64,000 nucleotides of DNA from Anarhynchus alexandrinus (GCA_008711295.1 VUYV01000622.1:214999-278998), one strand, 5' to 3'; numbered from the stretch's first letter, positions 1-13,017 are shown. A program made the numbers and translations. Notes: generated from the letters alone by a model not told the origin.

Positions 1-769
1 CAGCTACCATTTTTGGTACTAGAAGCTGCGGGCTCTCAGGGTGTGCATTTCTTAGCATTTTGCTTTGTGGGACTAAGACATTTTAAAGACAAAAGTTTTA
101 GAGGAGGGAAATGTAAATTACAGCTGTATTTGTAGGAATGTGTCCATTTCTCTTTAGACTTCAGCTACATTTTCATGTATATAAACAAATATTGCAGTTT
201 TTCCCAAACAGGACTCCACTTTCACTTGGCACAAAACTGCTGCAGCTCTATCAACATTAGGACAACAGAGTGACTTGGTGCAGCATCGCCGGACATCCAG
301 CACCTTTGCAAGCCAGCATGTTCCTGAACTGCCACAACACACTGCTGTGATTTTTGTCCCCCCCCTCCCCACCCTTCCTTCCACCATACGCTTGTTCGAC
401 AGCAAGAACTCTCAGTCATAGCACGAACACACACAGAAAACAATTCCCCACCTCAATGAGCAGCAGCTCTCCAGCACACCACCAGTGCAGGGAGCAAGAT
501 GAAGCAGGACTACCTCCTCTACACCAGGGCCTTCCCTTTCCTGAGGGAAGCAGAGGAAGGAAGATGCTAGAAGCAAGGCCATTTCTCCTCCTTCCTGGAA
601 AGAGCAATCATTAGAGCAAACTTGCTAAGGAGGACCAAGCTTGTTCCTTCCAAATGTGTTCCTGCAGCTGCCTTGTAGGTTTTTCTGCTTCTGTGCTACC
701 CAAAGATACAAACCAAACAAGAAAGGAGTAGGCATCTTCTTCTGCAGTCTATGAACACTATCAACCAGG
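1..769. other. Unassigned non-coding DNA
   Basis: No gene recognised. Overlapping frames of 63-86 codons occur on both strands between about 154 and 614, but none resembles a known protein and they largely shadow one another. A C-rich, C/T-rich patch lies near 358-376. Nothing here supports an exon call. Confidence 0.6.
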
Positions 770-857
770 CAGTTGGCTCAGCTGCAAGTAGGGGATTGGA
801 CTAGAAGACCACCAGAAGTCACTCCCCACCTGAATAATTCTCTACTTTTATGGCATT
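770..857 (+). mobile_element. Decayed CR1 retrotransposon 3' tail
   Basis: The stretch contains GGATTGGACTAGAAGACC followed by CAGAAGTCAC and a CCCCACCTGAATAATTCT-like end. This follows the order of the avian CR1 LINE 3' untranslated end, where 'ggttggactagatgatct', 'agaggtcccttcc' and an ATTCT-type terminus are expected. Several substitutions and small gaps separate it from that pattern, so it is an old copy, heavily 5'-truncated as most CR1 insertions are. The left border is approximate because similarity fades before about 780. No coding part remains. Confidence 0.6.
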
Positions 858-2417
858 CCAGAACTAAAATCCAGTCAAAGTGAAAATAAAAAACTAGCCC
901 TTGCATAGTTTTCGTTTAACTTCTGACTATAGTCATTAGTTGGGACCTTTCTATAACTTCTCCTGGATTTTCTGTTTTGAGCTTCAGGGTTCAATCTCAG
1001 AGGATTCAAAGGAAGCCTGGAGTGGTCTTGCAACCAAACCAGGCTCTTGAAAGAAGATGAATGACTTGATTTGCCCTAAATCCTCTTCAGTCTCCAGAGA
1101 AATGGAAGCCACATCCTCCACTGAAGCATCTCACAGCCAGACCTTGCTTCTGAGGTATATGGGAGCCTGTTGAGGTCAGGACTTTGGGAGGATGCTTACA
1201 TCCTGCAAGTATAAAAGCAGGAGCCTGAAAGCCCAGCTAGATGGAACTGAGCAAAGTTTTCTTCCAATCTTTTATCCAATATGAGCAAGTGCCTGACCTC
1301 CAGCCCCAGTGAAATCTCATGACTACCCTCTGAAGAAGTCACTGCTTGAATAAATGCTGCAATTTTAGAAACAGAGGAACAGTACAGCGCTCTAGAGGTC
1401 TCCAGATGGGGATGATGCAGCCCGTAACTTTCCAGAGACTTTTTTGTTTTGTTTTGTTTTAAATGGAAGCATCCTATTTACCTGGGGGAGAATGATCTCA
1501 TCCACCTACTCACTTCTTAGCAGCTTTCATCGTGGTTAGAAACCAAGAGGTATCTCTAGGATGGCAGTGAACTTCTCACAGAGTTGTTCTGGCTGAATTC
1601 ATGCTAAGCTGGTATTAATATCAGCTCCTTTATCTCCATTTTTGAAAAAGGCTCCAAGCATTAACAGCTTCAGTAATGATTCATGGATTTAAATTCCTAA
1701 ACCTTTTGAGAACAGGAAATTAAAGCCAAGATGAACAATACCCACAGATTAAATATATTTAGCTGCTGTGTTTCTTGCAGAGAACTGTTTAGTGGTGCTT
1801 TTCATGTGGCTGCTCCATGTGGAAACGATGGCAGCTTGCGTCTGAAGTCAAAATGGCAAACTAAAGGGGGGATGCAGGAAGACATTTTATTGTTTTCCTT
1901 GTGCTTTCTACTCTCCAGCAGAGCGCCTCCAGGCAGGAGCTTCTCACTGGCCTCAGCACCAGATAACAACAACTAAAGGAACTGCCCCCCATTACGTGGT
2001 AGGGCACGAGCCACAAGGGAGGGAAACCACACTTCTGTGGGCAAGTCCTTCCAGAAAGAAGACTTTGGAAACATTTGCAGAAGTGGGTCACGTTCGCTCC
2101 AGGCAGGCAGCGGCAGACAAAAGCTGGTCTCCACCACACACCACTGCAGCAATTGCTCCCTGGGAGACAACCAGCAAAAGCACGCAGCTCCCAGCTTCTC
2201 CCTCCTCTTTTTGGGCTGAGGCATCCTTTTCTGCGTTTCATCCATGACTGCATTGAGTCAGGAATCAAAAGCATCCCTCAGAGCCCTGGTTCAGTGCCCT
2301 AGCTTCTAGGTCCCTGCTCCTCTGCTCTGTCAGGGCTGCTTGTTGACAGCTGTTTCGTAGAGCCAAGGATCCCAGCTCTTTGTTTTTTCCTACTTCATTA
2401 GCTAAACAAACAATGAC
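858..2417. other. Unassigned non-coding DNA
   Basis: No gene recognised. A short TTTTG-type simple repeat lies at 1440-1460. Frames of 60-137 codons overlap on both strands between 1731 and 2302, but they have no family resemblance and are mutually antisense, as chance frames in moderately GC-rich DNA often are. The right edge leads into the promoter-like block at 2418. Confidence 0.55.
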
Positions 2418-2664
2418 ACCATATAAAATACCACCCGGCTCGTCCGTCTGGGAGATGCAAACCCATGCAAAACTATCTCGGAGACGGTTTTAGAAACAGG
2501 CTGTGCCTCTGCCAAACGCGAGCGCTTGGATCAGCGTGGTGGCCGAGCGCTCCGTTCCAGCTCTCGGAGAGCCAGCAGCACGCTGAGCCGAGCCGAGCCC
2601 GCTGCGAGAGCCGCTCCGGCGGGGAGCTCGTGGGGACAGAGCACAGTCATCGAGATAGCAGTGT
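2418..2664 (+). promoter_or_regulatory. Candidate TATA plus CpG-island promoter
   Basis: A TATA-like box, TATAAAAT, lies at 2422-2429. About 25-30 bases downstream begins a compact CpG-rich block (about 2434-2663) with roughly 23 CpG dinucleotides counted by eye, against sparse CpG in the flanks. Two octamer-like motifs (ATGCAAAC near 2455 and ATGCAAAA near 2465) sit at the expected start-site position. CpG clusters in otherwise CpG-poor vertebrate DNA usually mark unmethylated promoters. The block is short for a classical island. It could instead be an enhancer or a chance GC patch. Confidence 0.4.
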
Positions 2665-2813
2665 TATGGCGCAGTTCCCTCTTAAGGCTTTCAATTAAAA
2701 CACTGCTGATGACCAAAATATCATCACCAAGTAATTCTTTGGGAATAAATTTAAGTTACAGCTATTACCTCGGGCTTGAACTCTTAACAGAAGACATTAT
2801 AAGGACATTTAAG
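2452..2813 (+). other. Candidate first exon of an unknown transcript
   Basis: If the TATA-like box at 2422-2429 is used, transcription would start near 2450-2455. The first good donor-like site downstream is AAG|GTAAAC, with the exon ending at 2813. A frame open from 2526 to 2942 (138 codons) runs through this donor. Its first 50 or so residues are rich in Arg, Ser and Ala, as CpG-rich sequence gives in any frame. I do not recognise the predicted peptide. It could be a 5' untranslated exon, a long non-coding RNA exon, or nothing. Confidence 0.2.
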
Positions 2814-5800
2814 GTAAACACCATAAAGCTGACTGTCTGGATGAGAGACAGATTTCCCCATAACGTTCAGCACCGGGTGTTTAAACCTCAGCTGCCATGG
2901 GAGACTGAGACTGCAGCAAAAGACAGGAAGAAAGGCATCTGAGTGGAGAAATCCCTTCCCCACACCCCCATCGATCACACCCAGTGAATAGTCACCCCAT
3001 GCCATGCACTTAGCCAGGAACAGGTTATGGCTCCAGGACCTACCAGGAGCCTGGGAAGATGAAGGCCACGGATGGAGCCCACTGGTAATTGGAGGAGGAG
3101 ACAAGACTGTACACTTTACAGCTCTTTGGAGCAGGGCTTTCATCCTTTTCATTCAATTTGCATCAAAACCCCTGTGACAGAGGCACCAAGCACAGAAGCC
3201 AGTCGGCCCATCTCACAAAAACTGCTGACACGCGGTGACAAAGTTGCTCAGAGGGACTGAACTCATCATCCAAAATAGCCAGCAAGAACTCTCCAGCTAC
3301 AGAGGAGATCACTCTGCACCATGAAATGACCCTTGCAAAGCCCAGAGACATGGGGCTGTCCAGTTTTCACCACCAGGGTTGCTTGGGCCAACCTTTGTTC
3401 CAGCCTGTGGTTAAGGGGAGCCAGCTCTACCACCCACACCCTGGGAAACTTCTGTCACTTTCTGATGGCTTCAAGCAGATCTCTGAGGTTAAAGGCAAAT
3501 GGTTTATGCAGGCTAAGCATACACTTGCTCTAACGTATGTCACACTGCTTTTGCCCCGTAGAAATGCTCCGTGACAGATACCACGACCAGTACCTCCCTG
3601 GCACTGTGCGGCCCGAGGCACTGTGGTCACACCAGCTCACCGTGCAGAAGTCGGCTTATCTGCTCATTGGGGACATCTGATGCCTGACTCAGAGCAGCGC
3701 ACAGTTCAAACCACCCCCACAACTTAAAAATAGGAATAAGCAACTTGCTGGAGAGAACCAGCTTTTTTATAAGCAGGATAAATAATTTACATGCTGAAGC
3801 AGATAACTTTAGTTAGTGCTTTCCTATGCCTAGTTAGTGTTTCGCTATGCCTAGTCCTACTTTCAGGTGTCTGAGGGGTTCTGAGTTCATGCCACAAGCT
3901 AGAAAATTAGACCTAGTATTATTCACATTTCAATTGAATTCAAAGCTCTCTCTAATCAGAATCAGTGAGTGGTTTTATTTGTCCCTGCTTGGTTTACAGA
4001 GTCTGAGAAAGCTCTTCAAGATTTGCTTCAAATAACTCGATCTCCAGTCCCAGGATCTCTGTCTGAGGAACAAAACACTCAAAATGAACCTCAGAAACTG
4101 CCTGACCGTCTTTTTAAAGACAAAACCTTCCCTGCTGCCCCCTGCACCATAAGCCAAGCAGGCACCACATCTTGGCATCTGCTTTGGAGAGCTTCAGGTG
4201 AAATGTGAGTATGCAGAAACACCTCGGTATTGTTCATGCTGCTCTCTACTGAGCTCCATTTTGACTCCTCCAAGTTACCCACCTCCACCCCCGGTTATGC
4301 TGAGTTACAAGGATTGTTGTGTGGCCCATAACAGCTCTATGGCTCCTGACCTACACAATAATTGTAGTTTGCTGTGCTGGACTAGATCCGAATGTCTGTT
4401 GTGAGAAGAAAATGGTGGCATGTTCCCCTCCACATGGATTTTCTTCCCTTGCGGAGGAAGTAGAGAGGTTGGAGCTGGGGGCTGGTGAGCCAGCCCTCAG
4501 CATCCTTTGCAGATGAGGGGACATAGCTGACAAGTTAGAACAGCCTGTTCAACTCATTCATGCACTCATCTCAGGCAACAGGCTCAAATCCTTCCAAGAA
4601 AAGTCACCCAGGAGCATAGAAGTTCAAGAGAAGGTGTCAATCTGTTGAGGTGACCCCACAGATGGTGGCAGCTTTGGCAAGGGATGAAGTGGCTTCAAGT
4701 GAGGTCAAGCTAGTGGGACCCATCCTGCTGGAGAGGCAGAGTAGTGCTCTTCAAACTCTTGACTGGAAGATTGAGGACCACAGGGAACAAGGGCTCTTCT
4801 CAGTACATTTCAGAAGAAATGAGAGGTGAACTCCAGATGGGTGAAGACACTGAGGCTGAGCTTCAACCTGCAGCTGCACTGTCCCCATGCCCCAGTCCAC
4901 GCAGCCCCAGCACCATGCTGTTCCCTCCCCAAAACAAGGCAGCCACAATTATATAGGGCAGGTTGCTGTTGTGGAGAAATCTAGTCTGGTATTTTCACTG
5001 TAGAGCACTTTGGCTTGCAGCATCAGCTCCATAAAGCAGCAGCACCCCCACCGTGACCACGGCTTGGCCTTGGTGCAGCTCTGTGGGACCCCAGAAGAGG
5101 ACATCTCTATGGCAAGAGCCTGGTGGGACCACAAAGCAGCTGGACCTGCTGCACCAGTGGGTGAATGGGATGGCTACATTCCTCCACCATAGCCTGAGGA
5201 GGCATCAAGTCCTACAAATCTGATCATTAAAATCCAAATATGCTCGACTTTCAGGTATTTTTGAAACATGTTTTAATAACCTCTCCTCCTTGGTATGTCT
5301 TTGCTTGATAGTGTGACACTCTCAACAGGCTTACGTGGAAATAAAGGCAGCTTAACACACTCCAGGTCTCCAGCTCTGACTTCTCTGTACTCTAAGAAGG
5401 GTCTCAGGTACTGATACTTCCCATGCCATGAACAGTCAGCAGACAAGCAGGATTCCTCTGCAGTCAGGATGCTAATATCCAGCCTCACCAATGCAACGAC
5501 CTCCTGCCAGGCCAAGGCATCTCACCTGGCATTATTAGCACAGTGCTCATGACCTGGCAGAGCAGCCCTACCTCTTGCAGCAGATGGCAACAGCATCCAC
5601 GTATACAAGCCATTTCCTACTGCCCTTCACTTCTAGTAGATTTGCTCCGCAAAGCTCAAACATTTCAGTAGAGCTGCATGAACAGCTGCTGTGAAACCCA
5701 GCTACAGAGAGCACCAGTCCCCTCTTGGCTCATGCTGACTTGCTGTAGGAATAAGGAGTTTATTTGGGGGTGCAGAAAAAGTCAACACAACCAACCCTAT

Positions 5801-5999
5801 GAATGCAGGAGGCTGCATTTTCTTTCTAAACCTTCTAGCCCCTTCCATGTCCCAGTGACATTTGCTGCTTCTGCAGCTCAGCTAACAAAGACGCGTCCCA
5901 CAGTCCAAAGCAGAAACAGGCAAAGTGGCTTTGATTAAGCCACAAATTTAAGAAAACTTAAAGCACCATCTAGAAGCAAAACAGTTGTTTGAAAAACAA
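2814..5999. other. Unassigned non-coding DNA
   Basis: No gene recognised. Many frames of 60-120 codons occur on both strands, none with a recognisable domain. A small tandem repeat at 3810-3851 is listed separately. A CAGCAGATGGC string near 5578-5588 partly resembles a CTCF core, but one match in this much sequence is not evidence. Confidence 0.55.
3810..3854. repeat. Two-copy 21-bp tandem repeat
   Basis: The units at 3810-3830 and 3831-3851 both begin TAGTTAGTG and end CTATGCC, matching at 18 of 21 positions. The first three bases of a third unit follow. The pattern is typical of replication slippage. Confidence 0.85.
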
Positions 6000-8900
6000 A
6001 ACCCATGAAAACAGTTTTTTCTGGTGGATATTTCCATCGGCACCAATACTACTTTTTGACTAAACCTGTTCCCAAATTCAGATTTGAGCAGTTTGGTCCT
6101 TAAAAAACAAAAAACCCAACAAAACAAAAACACCTACACAAAACAAAATGCACAAAACTCTTTACAGCATTGGGAAGAACACTACAAAACAGAAATCTGC
6201 CCCATTTATCACTTAGCTCCAGCTTCTTGGCCAGCCGTGAAGACTGACATTTTGAGGTTTAGAAAGAATTCCTTCATTCTCCATGAGAAGTGGATTAACC
6301 TGCTAAAAAGCTGTACTATTTTCCTTCTAGTGACATGCAAGGCCAATTGTGAGGGCTGAGTATTTCCAGATATAAGGGTCTCCAGTGTTTCAGAAAGATT
6401 CACTTGGGAGAAGAGAGGTTGGTCAAAGTCACCTGCCTCTTCAGCTGGCATCTCAGTACTTTGCCACTGTCTTAATACTTCCAGGTTGGCCCATACACTT
6501 AAAAGCGCCATTCTTTAAGTGTCCTTTATTATTTTTTTTTTTCCACCAGAGGTACCATATTGTCTCCTTTTTACCTCAAAAGTCAGCAAGTACAAATACA
6601 GCACTAGAGACACTTAAGATAACTTCATATTCCACATTTTCTTTTGAGATCAGCCTTATCAGATTCTCTTGTGTTCACACTGGGTTTTTTTTTTCTCCCC
6701 GCACCAAATACAGAAATATCTACTTATGTGCAGAAACACAAGTTACACAATGAATTCTTTGATTCGGGTCCTTTAGCCACATACATGGGGGTTGACTTTG
6801 CACGCTCCTCTAACTCAGCCCACAAGCACTACACTTTTTTAAAGCTTTGATATTCCTCTGACCCTGCAACATGTGGCAGCCCAAATGAGCATGGGCATGA
6901 AATCCAAGAAACAGTTGCTGGAAATCTTCACGTTTCCTCAAATCACAAGCTAGTCCATTCCCCCCTGCCCCTTTTTCCGCACCTTCAGGAGATGCCTGTC
7001 GGAAAGTGGCTACTGATGCCCACTACTTGCCAGCAGACACCTCTCTGCCCTGCCCTCCAGCAGCTCCCAGCCCCAGGCAAGCTCTGCTGCTGAGGGATGC
7101 CCAGCCTGGGTAAGGCACCAGAACAAAGCACCCCAGAAGCCCTCTGCTCTACTGGGCAGCCACAGGCCACTAAAGGAATAAAACATGTCACACTGAGACA
7201 CTGTTAGAGCAGAAATGCATGTCAGTGAATTAAAGGCTTGTTCCTCACACTCAGCATCATCCCCTGCAGCTCCTGAGCTCTCCTAAGAGGAAACTCAGCT
7301 GCAATTGTTCAACCTGCGTTCAAGATCCCTAGTTAACATTAGTTCTCCTTCCCTTTGTATGGGATGCTGGAGACCTACGCACACGTTCAGCACAAACACT
7401 GAAGACAGGGCACTTGAAGCACACACAGATGCAAGAACCCACTTGGTGCCAGATCCTACTTCCCAGTGTCTGTGCTCTCGCCCTCAGCACGAGGTAGAGG
7501 AATTGGGGAAGGTCAGGGAGATTTGCCAGACCAAAGTCACTTGCACGCCACTTTCAGGAGCTGAGCATGATCGAGGAAGCAGCTCTCCCCCAGCCATAAC
7601 TCTGTACCAAAGACCAAAGTTATGGCAAATGCAGCCATCCCTGGCCTGATGGACAAGCCAGTCCCTTGCAGTACTGCACGCTTCCTTATGAGCCCACAAA
7701 CTTGCAGTGATGAGCACAGAGCAACTCCATCAACTTCCACCTTCTCCTTCATCCCCTTCCAGAACACCCATGCCATTAACTAGTCACAGACATCATTTCT
7801 TCCTCCTGTCCCCAGGCCACACCAACGGGTCCACGAATGGCTAATTTACACTTGGGAACAGGCCCGGCAGCAGTGTGGGAGAGAACACCTTTGCAGACCA
7901 GAGCTGCTCCACCAGTGCTAGTACTGGTACATGTCTTCTGGGTTTTGGGATACCATCTCATCCCCGAGCCTTTGTGCAAATTCAGCTCCTTCCCTTCCCA
8001 AAACATAGGTAGCGCTGCCCACCAATTTGAGAGCCTGCTAGAACAGCAAAGCATTGCTGCCTTACAGACGGCTGTCCCAAAGCAAAAACACAACCGTGTG
8101 GCTGAGACACAACCGAGTTTCATCTGCCTTGTGGAGCTAATTACACACAAAGATGCTTAACACAGACAAACAAACAGATTCACACGTTCCCGAGTGCAGC
8201 AGACCTGCTGCCTGGCTCCAGCCCCTCCTTGCCGCATCCCTGCTGAGCAACTTCAACAAGTCCCTTCTTCCAAGGAACATGCTGCTTTTTGGATAAACTG
8301 GAAAACGTCTTTTCAGACAGCAGGCTAGCACAATAGGGCTGGTGAGCACAGCAACACCACACTTACCACGATTCTCCTGGCCCCAGGCTCTCCTGGAGCT
8401 GGGGAAAGCAGCACCAGCCAAGCACAAACCACCTCCTTCTCTCCCAGCCACTGCTTTATGCTTTACCCTTCAACTTGCTTCCAAATCTTGTCCTAAAATC
8501 AAACCTCAACTCAGCTCAGGTGCTGAGAGTAACCCACGGTCCCCTGCTAGGAGGCATTTCACTCTGCCAGGGGTATCTCAGCTGCTCCCAATCTTCCCAA
8601 AGCCTCCCAGGCCCCTCTTGCCAAATTTCCCACTACCCTGCTGATTACTCAGCCTCCTCCATCTCTCAGAGTTAACTGAGAGTGTCCCAGGACCCCTTTG
8701 CCTTAGGAAGCAACACCCAGCAGCAAGTCCAGCTCTTGNAAGATGAAGGCAATAGCCCAAGCGGTGCTGAAGCAGTGGCTGCCCACAGCAAGGCTGGCTT
8801 CCTCAAAGCCTGACCTATACCAACTGTCTGGGCAGGACAAGGTCGATTCACCAAAAGCCCACTGTTTTGCATAAAGATGATTTTTACATTTTCAGCTCAA

Positions 8901-9981
8901 AAATCGAAACAGAAACCACCTCTTGGACACCCTTGTACAAAGCCAGCATTTCTGTATTTTAAAGGTACATTTGAATTGTTTACTTTTGAGAGTTTTCTAG
9001 GAAAAAAATGCAATTGAAATGAGATGGCCTCTATTATTTTTGCAATGCTCTTCACCAGAAATCCAACTTTAAGGTTTTGTTTTGCTTTCAAGAAAAAAAG
9101 AGGAAAAAAAAAATCAGAACTCTCCAAATTCCCCATGAAAGAGAAAATGGGGCTTTTAACAGTATTTTGAAAGATATCTTTTGCACCCAAAAGGCAGAGA
9201 GCTATGCCAGGATGGGGCCCTTGTGTGATCCTTCCTGTCCACGAGCAGCCACCAGAAGACTGCATATTTTGGGGAGATCCTCACTGCCTCAGAGCAGAAT
9301 GAAGGCGTGCTTCCAGCGAGAGGTTTGCAGGTTGTGGCTCCGGATACTTGCAAAGCCCTTTGATTGCGAATTTAATGTGACCCTGGTGGAAAGTCAGGGG
9401 TCTGGCTGGCTAAATTAATGGGGAGAAACCCAACATTTTGTTCCTGACGCAACAGCTGTGAGGGAGATTTGACATCCACTTATCTCAAATCCAGCACTTC
9501 AGGCAGAGAAGAGGCTGGGTCCAGCCCTGATTTCCATTCCACTTTTAACCCTCGCAAACACTTAGCAATCTCCTCCTCCGGTGACAACTCGCTTCTTGAG
9601 CAAGAACAAGGACGCTCGTAATGGCCTGTGGTTACTGCAGGAGGAGTCCCGTGTGCTCTGTGGACCTTTCCATCCACCCCCACCGGATACGCTGTGTGTA
9701 CTGCACACATGCCTCCGGGGATATTGCCTCTCTTGAACAACGTTTAAAGTATGTGGACTCACGCACAGGTTTACAGAGGGCAGAGTAAGGGAGCCATGAC
9801 TCGATTCAGGCAGGGACTCATCCCTCGAACTCCGCTCTGACCTCAAGTCTTGGCAACACTTCACATTTTCCTTCAAGTCCCCAGAGGATTAATTCAACGT
9901 GAAGCCAATGAAATCACCCTGCCAGGTTTTCCCCTGGTCTATCTATGATCTTCCACTGCCCGGGGCCAGCTCATGCAGGAG
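6000..9981. other. Unassigned non-coding DNA with simple A-, T- and purine-rich tracts
   Basis: No gene recognised. Low-complexity parts are an A-rich stretch at about 6100-6160, an 11-base T run at 6532-6542 and a purine-only tract at about 9090-9113. A single undetermined base lies at 8739. Frames of 100-124 codons near 7776-8160 and 8137-8451 overlap antisense partners and look like nothing known. Confidence 0.55.
8739..8739. other. Single undetermined base (N)
   Basis: One N interrupts otherwise unremarkable sequence. No direct repeat is visible on its two sides, unlike the N at 41639. It may be a polishing ambiguity or a placeholder for a join. Confidence 0.95.
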
Positions 9982-10021
9982 CACACTAACTACTTTGAGG
10001 ATCACACTAACTACTTTGAGG
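9982..10021. repeat. Two-copy 21-bp tandem repeat
   Basis: CACACTAACTACTTTGAGG occurs at 9982-10000 and again at 10003-10021, a period of 21. The 19 compared bases are identical, which suggests a recent slippage duplication. Confidence 0.9.
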
Positions 10022-12734
10022 GAAGAGCCATTTGGTGCAATTCTACGTTATGCAAAAATTATGCTGGAACTGTACATAAAACATCGAGGCCAACAGAAAA
10101 GTATAAACACGGTACATTGGGTATCAGCCACTAGGGAGGGATTTTTGTATATTAATTTACTCCCATCCAAGGGAACAGCGTTTTCTGGAATCAGTAGTGC
10201 CCTGAACAGGTATTTCAAGGCCCAAGACAGACAAGTCACTGCTTCCCCAGCCATGCCAGCTCGCTTTATCGCCAGCTCCCTGCACCTCCCCAGCCAGGCA
10301 GGAATGATGTGATCTGCAAGGCCATTCGGCGCTGCGCAGGAGTCGGGGCACACTGCGGAGGATCTTCAACAGCCTCAGGTGTAAGACGGGACACCAGCAC
10401 ACAAAAGGGGAGCTGCCAGAGACAACCGGTGTTTAGACAGGAAAAAAATCCTAAAATTCTACCTGGATTTAGGAACTTCAAAAGTGTGCCTAGTTTTGAA
10501 GAGTGATGATAATCCAGCAGGGTTTGCATAGAGCTACCGTGAGAGGTGAGAACGGGCTCCAAATACAGTCCTACATGTCTGAATTTTAAGCACTCCAGTT
10601 GGATCCTTTTGGCATTACAGTGACAATCTTGGCATCGCCACTCCCACAGTTATTTGCAATTAACAGTTGCCACATTCAAGCCTCCTTGTGTTCATTAACG
10701 TCCAGGTCTTGCCTGACACCCCACTGAGGCTGCAGATGAGACAGCAGAGTAGGCTAGGAGATGTTTTGCAGGAGGAACTTTCAATCAATCCCTGACCATC
10801 ACAATTTTCTTTCTAGACTGAATAACGTCTTTTCTACTTGCTCTGGTTTTCTCTGACAGCACTGTTAGCGCTATCAGAAATAACAGCAGTAGGTTAGACA
10901 GCAATGTCGTACTGGCATCTTTTTACACCCTGATTGCCACGGCTGTGAGGGTACCACCATTTCCTACTGCTGCAGCCACTGGAAATATTTCGTATTTTCA
11001 GAAGGAAATTAAGTCTGAATCTACAAAGAAAAGCCAGATGGGGTGAGAGGCTGCCATTCTGATTCAGTATGTATGATTAATAAAGAGAAAAACAAGAATC
11101 TGATTCAATAACATATTCAAAGGACAGGATTAGCTTTAATGACACAAGAGTATAGTCCAGGGAAAATCATATAGAAGTGCATTCCCATAGCAGGGAAACA
11201 GTATTTGCCACTGCCACAGACTGCTGCTGGCAGAGCTGGGACTGAGAAAGAGGCCGTTGGACAAATCTGTCTTAACCACAAGGCAGTCCTTGGCTCTCAA
11301 ACACTAGTGTGAGTAAAGTAGTTTGTGCTTTATCTCAATTAAGTTGGAGGGGGCAGGGTAATGGGGACATTGCATTCCAACTTTAAATTGCATTCAGAAA
11401 GCCATTTTGTCTTATGCCCAAAGAGAGCAGACGAAGATGAAGAGGGTCTTGCAGAGCTATTTTTCATAATTTCCCTGGCTTTCCAAAAAGAAAGAAAAAA
11501 AAAGGTATTTTACTGAGAATCTTCATGTTTTCACAGGTCTTTCTTGGAGATTTTTAGAAGCACAATTGCCAAACCCACCCCTTATCTCTGCTCCTCCTAT
11601 GCCACTAGCTTGGATATCTCAATAAAGAGCAGAAAGAAACAGAGGTGGCCTTAAAGAAAATATGATAGTGGAAAAGCCTAGAACAACAGAGGGAACTTTG
11701 CTCTCAGCCACTTTCAGTTCATTCCAGGCTGGCTTAGGCTAGGAAGTGCAAAATCTTCCAAGGCAGGTGCTGGTTGGTTTCCATTCTTGTCCATTTGCTA
11801 AGGCATCAGTTTAGTACCAAAGAGCCCAGATTTGGCTGCTTGAGCAATTGGTATTGCAGAGCCTTTGACTTGCCTGTACCTTAAGGCAGTCCCACCTGAC
11901 TTTTGTTTTCATGATTACAGCCTCATCTTTAAGACTTCCTTGCCCTCTCCTTCCTGAGACCCCTGGACTATGACCATATCTTGAAACTACTTCCCTTACC
12001 GCCCTGAAGAAGGTGCCAGGCATTAAAACTCAGTCCCATCCTCCCATTATCGCTAATGGAGTAAGACCTTGAAATCCCAGCCTCCAAGTCGTACCAGCCA
12101 TTGGGAAAACAAGCAGGATTTCTATTAGATCAACAATACAAGCTATAACCAAATTGAATATTCACAATACTGGCCTTCCTTTTCTTCCCACCTTGCTTCC
12201 TTCTTCAGTGAGATAGTTTAAGTTAGTATTTGAAGTATTGGTGCCGTTTTGCAAATGTCCCTTGCTGTGTCTGCAACCAACTCCTTATGCCTCGTGGCAT
12301 GAGCCCTGAAAAACTACCTTCTGTGCTCACTCCAGCCAAGCCTGAGAGTAGGAGATGGCTGATATCTGAAGAGGTTCTGACCTGACAGATGGAAAAAATC
12401 TTGCTACAGCCTTGCTCTTCCATTAGTTATTCATCTAACAAAAACAGTTCCTAGAATTAAGAGATCATAACATCTCTCTGGGTTTGCTCTGCACTACAGC
12501 ACTTGACTTTCTACTGCTCAGAGTGTGCCAAAGGAATGGCCTTGGCAGAAATGGAAGATGGATGTTTATCCAGTTAACAGACTGGTGGTCTGACTCAGCT
12601 AATCCACACCAGCCCAGTGGAAGCTTCATGCTAAACACAGAACCGCTTCAGTTCTTTACTAGATCATCTCAACTCACTGACAGCTGAATAATTCATTTAG
12701 CAGTAAAAACCAGGAATAAAATTGCTGAATTACC
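10022..12734. other. Unassigned non-coding DNA
   Basis: No gene recognised. The part from about 10563 to 11810 lacks any frame of 60 or more codons on either strand. A purine-rich A/G tract lies near 11485-11505. The remaining frames (60-101 codons) have no family resemblance. Confidence 0.6.
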
Positions 12735-12761
12735 GAGGCCAGAAGGGTGCTCTGTAGATCA

Positions 12762-12793
12762 TCTATGTGACCCTCAGAGCAGGGTCACATAGA
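12762..12793. repeat. Perfect 13-bp inverted repeat with 6-nt loop
   Basis: TCTATGTGACCCT (12762-12774) and AGGGTCACATAGA (12781-12793) are exact reverse complements separated by CAGAGC. The site sits in the 3' UTR part of the CR1 fragment. The right arm matches the family pattern well, while the left arm departs from the expected 'ctagtccaaccc' text, so the left arm may have been rewritten to match the right one. Confidence 0.9.
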
Positions 12794-13017
12794 GCAAGTT
12801 GCTCAGGATCCTGTCCAGTCAGGTTCTGAATATCTCCAATATCTCTACCACTGCTCTGGACAACCTGTTCCCACATTTGACCACCCTCACAGTGAGTTTT
12901 TTTCTCATGTTTAAATGCAATTTCCTGTATTTCAGTTTGTGTCCATTGATAGGATCCCCCGGAGCCTTCCCTTCTCCAGACCAAACAACCCCAACTCTCT
13001 CAGCCTCTCCTCATATA

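Noticed and set aside
4340..4400. TGCTGGACTAGATCCG as a CR1 tail
   Set aside because: Only about a dozen bases resemble the CR1 3' end and neither flank continues the pattern.
5577..5590. CTCF-like core CAGCAGATGGC
   Set aside because: A partial match to a degenerate motif is expected by chance in 64 kb, and no paired or conserved site was seen.
8700..8780. N at 8739 as another false-duplication junction
   Set aside because: No repeated sequence is visible on its two sides.
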